From: Erythrobacteraceae bacterium Alg239-R51
GTDB lineage: Bacteria > Pseudomonadota > Alphaproteobacteria > Sphingomonadales > Sphingomonadaceae
Direction: 5' to 3'
DNA length: 64,000 nt
Assembly: GCA_947331495.1 (NCBI GenBank)
Contig: CAMZOI010000001.1
Span: 1,736,001 to 1,800,000 of the forward strand
In this document: one piece after another, positions 59,006-64,000 of the stretch
How the letters are laid out: the number at the start of each line of letters is the position of its first letter
How positions within the stretch are numbered: position 1 is the first letter of the stretch
Notes under the pieces: model-generated
What the model saw: only the letters and a program-made list of their open reading frames with translations
What the model was told of the DNA's origin: nothing
The model's database searches: none
Position numbers and translations under genes: made by a program

Positions 59006-60279
59006 TCACAGCTTCGCCAGCGCCTGTTGGAGGTCGGCCTTAATGTCGTCGATATGTTCGATGCCGACCGACACACGGACCACGTCCGGCCCCGCTCCGG
59101 CAGCTTCCAGTTCGGCCTCGCCCAGCTGACTATGGGTTGTCGATGCGGGGTGGATTATCAGCGATCGTGTGTCGCCGATATTGGCGAGATGGCTGAACAT
59201 CTCGACATTGGTGACCAGCGCCTTGCCAGCCTCATATCCGCCCGTCAGTCCGAAGGTGAACACCGCCCCGCCCCGGCCGCCGAGATATTTGTCAGCCAGC
59301 GGTTTGTACTCGCTGTTGGCGAGGCCCGCATAGGAAACCCAATTGACCTTGGGGTGATCGGACAGCCATTCGGCCAGCGCCAGCGCATTCTCGCAGTGCC
59401 GGTCCATTCGCAGCGCAAGCGTTTCCATGCCGGTCAGCGCCAGAAACGCGTTCATCGGTGCCATCGCCGGGCCAAGATCACGCAGCGCCAGCACGCGGCA
59501 GGCGATGATGAAGGCGATCGGGCCGACCGCATCCGTGAACACCGCGCCGTGATAGGAATCGTTGGGCTGGGTCATGGTCGGGAACTTGTCGTTCGCGGTC
59601 CAGTCGAATGTTCCCGAATCGACGATGACACCGCCAATCGCGTTGCCATGACCGTTCAGGAACTTGGTGGTCGAATGCACCACGATATCCGCGCCGTGTT
59701 CGATCGGGCGGCACAAAGCCGGACTGGCCATCGTGTTGTCGACAATCAACGGGATGCCCGCACTGTGTGCGATCTTCGCTATTGCGGCGATATCCTGCAC
59801 CACGCCGCCTGGATTGGCGAGGCTTTCAATGAACACTGCGCGCGTATTTTCCGTGATGGCGTCCGCGACATTCTGCGGATTGTCGGCATCGACGAAATTG
59901 GTGTGCCATCCCATCTTCTTGAAGCTGTGCCCAAGCTGGTTGAGCGATCCACCATACAGCTTCTTGGCGGCCACGATTTCGCAGCCCGGTTCCATCAGCG
60001 TGTGGAACACGATGAACTGCGCGGCATGGCCCGATGCCACCGCCAGCGCGCCCGCCCCGCCTTCGAGCGCCGCGATCTTTTCTTCCAGCGCGGCATTGGT
60101 CGGGTTCATGATCCGCGAATAGATATTGCCCGGCTCTTCCAGACTGAAAAGCCGCGCGGCATGGTCCGGATCGTCGAAGACGTAAGACGATGTCTGGTAG
60201 ATCGGCGTAATGCGCGCCTTGGTGGTCGGATCGGGCGCGCATCCGGCATGAACAGTCTGGGTTTCGAGCTTGCGGTCGG

Positions 60280-60283
<4 letters not shown>
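59006..60283 (-). CDS. metY: O-acetylhomoserine sulfhydrylase / aminocarboxypropyltransferase
   Basis: A 425-residue PLP enzyme of the Cys/Met metabolism family that makes homocysteine from O-acetylhomoserine and sulfide. PLP Lys is in [18 protein letters not shown], with [23 protein letters not shown] near the N-terminus and [16 protein letters not shown] near the C-terminus. The length favours MetY over MetZ. Its ATG overlaps the mutA stop (ATGA), so no riboswitch space exists upstream. It is flanked by two copies of the mutA tail, suggesting it was inserted here. Confidence 0.92.
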
Positions 60284-62451
<2,168 letters not shown>

Positions 62452-62452
62452 C

Positions 62453-62890
62453 TCAATGCGCCTCTTTCGGCGTTTCCATAATCTCGGTCAGCTGGCCCAT
62501 CATATCCTTGGGATGCACGAAGAAGATCGGTGTGCCATGGGCCCCAATTCGCGTGGGACCGAGGATGCGTTTGCCCATATCCTCGAACCACTTGCGCGCC
62601 TCAGCTATATCCTCGACCTCGTAACAAACGTGGTGCTGCCCGCCCGCAGGATTCTTGGCGAGGAAGCCGTTGATCGGCGATGCATCATCGAACGGCTCGA
62701 TCAGCTCGATTTGCGTTCCGTTCATCCCGTTTTCCGTTGGCGTATTCACGAAGCAGACCTTTACTCCCTGCTCGGGCAGGTCGAATGGCTCGGTAATGTC
62801 GTTCGCCCCCATGACCTTCCGGTAGTAGGTGATGGAATCCTCGATCGAAGGTGTCGCGACGCCAATATGATTCAGGCGACCGAGTTTCAT
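62453..62890 (-). CDS. mce: Methylmalonyl-CoA epimerase
   Basis: A 145-residue VOC-fold enzyme racemising methylmalonyl-CoA, the step before MutA. It begins [19 protein letters not shown], with metal ligands His near residue 7, and [13 protein letters not shown] and [14 protein letters not shown] later. First gene of the mce-mutA-metY-bioB-pccA run. A terminator and the S9 peptidase lie upstream, so its promoter is in 62891-62919. Confidence 0.94.
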   Translation of the reverse strand: MKLGRLNHIGVATPSIEDSITYYRKVMGANDITEPFDLPEQGVKVCFVNTPTENGMNGTQIELIEPFDDASPINGFLAKNPAGGQHHVCYEVEDIAEARKWFEDMGKRILGPTRIGAHGTPIFFVHPKDMMGQLTEIMETPKEAH

Positions 62891-62914
62891 AAGCAGGCTC
62901 CAGAGATCGAACAG

Positions 62915-62948
62915 AAAAACGGCGCGGCCCCCTGAGGGAACCGCGCCG
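62915..62948 (-). terminator. Rho-independent terminator of the S9 peptidase gene
   Basis: On the minus strand CGGCGCGG (62948-62941) pairs perfectly with CCGCGCCG (62927-62920) with a 13-base loop, followed by five Ts. Strong; it separates the peptidase from the mce operon. Confidence 0.9.
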
Positions 62949-62974
62949 CTGTCTTAGCCGTCGTGCAAGATCAA

Positions 62975-64000
62975 TCAACCACCGCTGGACACGTCCTCGA
63001 GCCCTTCTACGTACTCGGCGCCAGCAAGCACCTCTGCCGAACTTCCTTCAAAGGAGTCGCCGATTGGCTGAACGCGCCCACCAAGGCACTCGCCCAGGAA
63101 CCCTTCCATCGCCGCGAAGAAGCTCAACCGGTTCTCCGGCTTCTGGAAGCCATGCCCTTCATCAGGGTAGTTGATATATGTGACCGGCAAATCCTTTGCC
63201 TGCATTGCCGCGACGAGAGTGTCGGCTTCGGGCTTGGTAACGCGCGGATCGTTGCCACCTTGTCCAACCAGCAACGGCACGCGGATGTCGTCGATCCGGC
63301 TGATAGCGGACCGCTCGATCATCGCTGCGCGCGCTTCGGGATCGGACGGATCTCCGACGTACCGGAACCATGTACCCGCCAGGAATGGTTTCCAGTATTC
63401 GGGGAAGCTCTCGATCAACGTAGCAAGACTGGATGGGCCGACAATATCGACCCCGCATGCGAACTTGTCCGGCGTAAAGGTCACGCCGATCAGCGTGGCG
63501 TACCCGCCATAGCTACCGCCTCCGATGGCCACCTTGTCTTCCTGCGCGATGCCTTCGGCTACCGCCCAGTCCACCGCATCAGTGAGGTCAGTGTGCATTT
63601 TGCCGGCGAATTCGCCGACCGCGGCGTTGGTGAAGTCCTTGCCGAACCCGGTCGAGCCACGGTAATTCACGCTCAATACGGCATAGCCGCGGTTCGCCAT
63701 CCACTGGTGAATGGTGTCGTAACCATAACTGTCGCGCGCCCACGGTCCGCCATGGACCCATAGCAGCATTGGCACCGCTTCGTCCGGGCGACCGTCGCCA
63801 TCGGGATCGCTACCGGGCGGCAGGGTCAGGTAGGAAACCAGCGTCTTGCCGTCGGACGATTTGAGTTCCAGCGGATGCATGGGTTGAAGCGGTGCATCGG
63901 CCAGATCGGGGCGGGTCGCGAACCACGGGGTCAGCGTGTCCGCGGTTCGATCATATACGTAGTACTGGCCCGGCGCCTCGGCCGCGCCTTCATACACGAT
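62975..64000 (-). CDS. S9-family (prolyl oligopeptidase type) serine peptidase, C-terminal part
   Basis: At least 341 residues, open at the right edge and so cut at its N-terminus by the window. The alpha/beta hydrolase domain is complete: oxyanion region VPMLLWVHGGPWARDSYGYD, nucleophile Ser in IGGGSYGGYATL, catalytic Asp in VGQGGNDPRV, His in PDEGHGFQKPENR. The beta-propeller expected before it would lie outside; only a strand-like PWFATRPDLADAPLQP remnant is visible. Subfamily (S9C-like acylaminoacyl peptidase) is likely from GGSYGGY and domain order. Confidence 0.9.
   Translation of the reverse strand: MVYEGAAEAPGQYYVYDRTADTLTPWFATRPDLADAPLQPMHPLELKSSDGKTLVSYLTLPPGSDPDGDGRPDEAVPMLLWVHGGPWARDSYGYDTIHQWMANRGYAVLSVNYRGSTGFGKDFTNAAVGEFAGKMHTDLTDAVDWAVAEGIAQEDKVAIGGGSYGGYATLIGVTFTPDKFACGVDIVGPSSLATLIESFPEYWKPFLAGTWFRYVGDPSDPEARAAMIERSAISRIDDIRVPLLVGQGGNDPRVTKPEADTLVAAMQAKDLPVTYINYPDEGHGFQKPENRLSFFAAMEGFLGECLGGRVQPIGDSFEGSSAEVLAGAEYVEGLEDVSSGG

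Overview
The window reads as a chromosomal core segment of an alphaproteobacterium, most likely a sphingomonad of the Erythrobacter type (inference). The basis is fairly high GC, alphaproteobacterial gene neighbours (carA/carB, YqeY-dnaG-rpoD, nrdR next to glyA, a DUF4170 protein, Coq4), an HWE kinase with a FAT GUY response regulator, and promoters of the EcfG stress sigma-factor type. There is no prophage, IS element or CRISPR array. Almost every gene is housekeeping; the interest lies in small inserted genes, leaders and regulatory sites.

Layout. 1-2550: the 5' end of enolase (minus strand), then a four-gene stress-type membrane-protein operon behind a GGAAC-N16-CGTT promoter, then a DUF4170 gene. 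2950-8300 (minus): greA and carA/carB, with a small AT-richer gene between carA and carB. 8446-13553 (plus): YqeY, a lipoprotein, dnaG, rpoD. 13700-15465: HWE kinase and FAT GUY regulator. 15524-18725: rpiB, glyA, a small membrane protein, nrdR and an RNA 2'-O-methyltransferase. 18715-20136: chorismate mutase (minus), rpsD and a 56-codon ORF. 20137-28964 (minus): M50 peptidase, tgt, two outer-membrane proteins, an ABC exporter, queA, a cyclophilin, coaD, ispA, xseB. 29110-32027: purL and a nitroreductase; then coq4 and serB (minus) and miaA. 34774-42512: branched-chain amino acid genes ilvB, ilvN, ilvC and leuA, with a leucine-codon leader peptide ahead of leuA, plus YceI, an FMN oxidase and a thioesterase. 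42568-46381: folE, a phospholipase D-like protein, hemerythrin, a zincin, tRNA-Arg(ACG), a Nudix hydrolase. 46453-50429: two Flp pilins, an M48 lipoprotein, accA, xerD. 50431-54462: a large exported protein, aroK-aroB, a small hypothetical. 54642-62890 (minus): a propionyl-CoA/methylmalonyl-CoA region (mce, mutA, metY, a duplicated mutA tail, an ASCH-membrane gene, bioB, an LprI-like protein, pccA). The window ends inside an S9 peptidase.

How the genes work together. pccA, mce and mutA make the propionyl-CoA to succinyl-CoA route, and bioB supplies biotin for PccA. ilvB/ilvN/ilvC and leuA are the branched-chain amino acid pathway. aroK/aroB and chorismate mutase serve aromatic synthesis. tgt/queA make queuosine, and miaA modifies tRNA A37. 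The HWE kinase, the FAT GUY regulator and two EcfG-type promoters (membrane-protein operon, hemerythrin) point to the alphaproteobacterial general stress response.

Most unusual points: a second copy of the last ~45 codons of mutA lying after metY and translationally coupled to an AT-richer ASCH-membrane gene; a foreign-looking 74-codon gene coupled between carA and carB; the leuA leader peptide; and a phospholipase D-like gene whose conserved N-terminus has no ordinary start codon.
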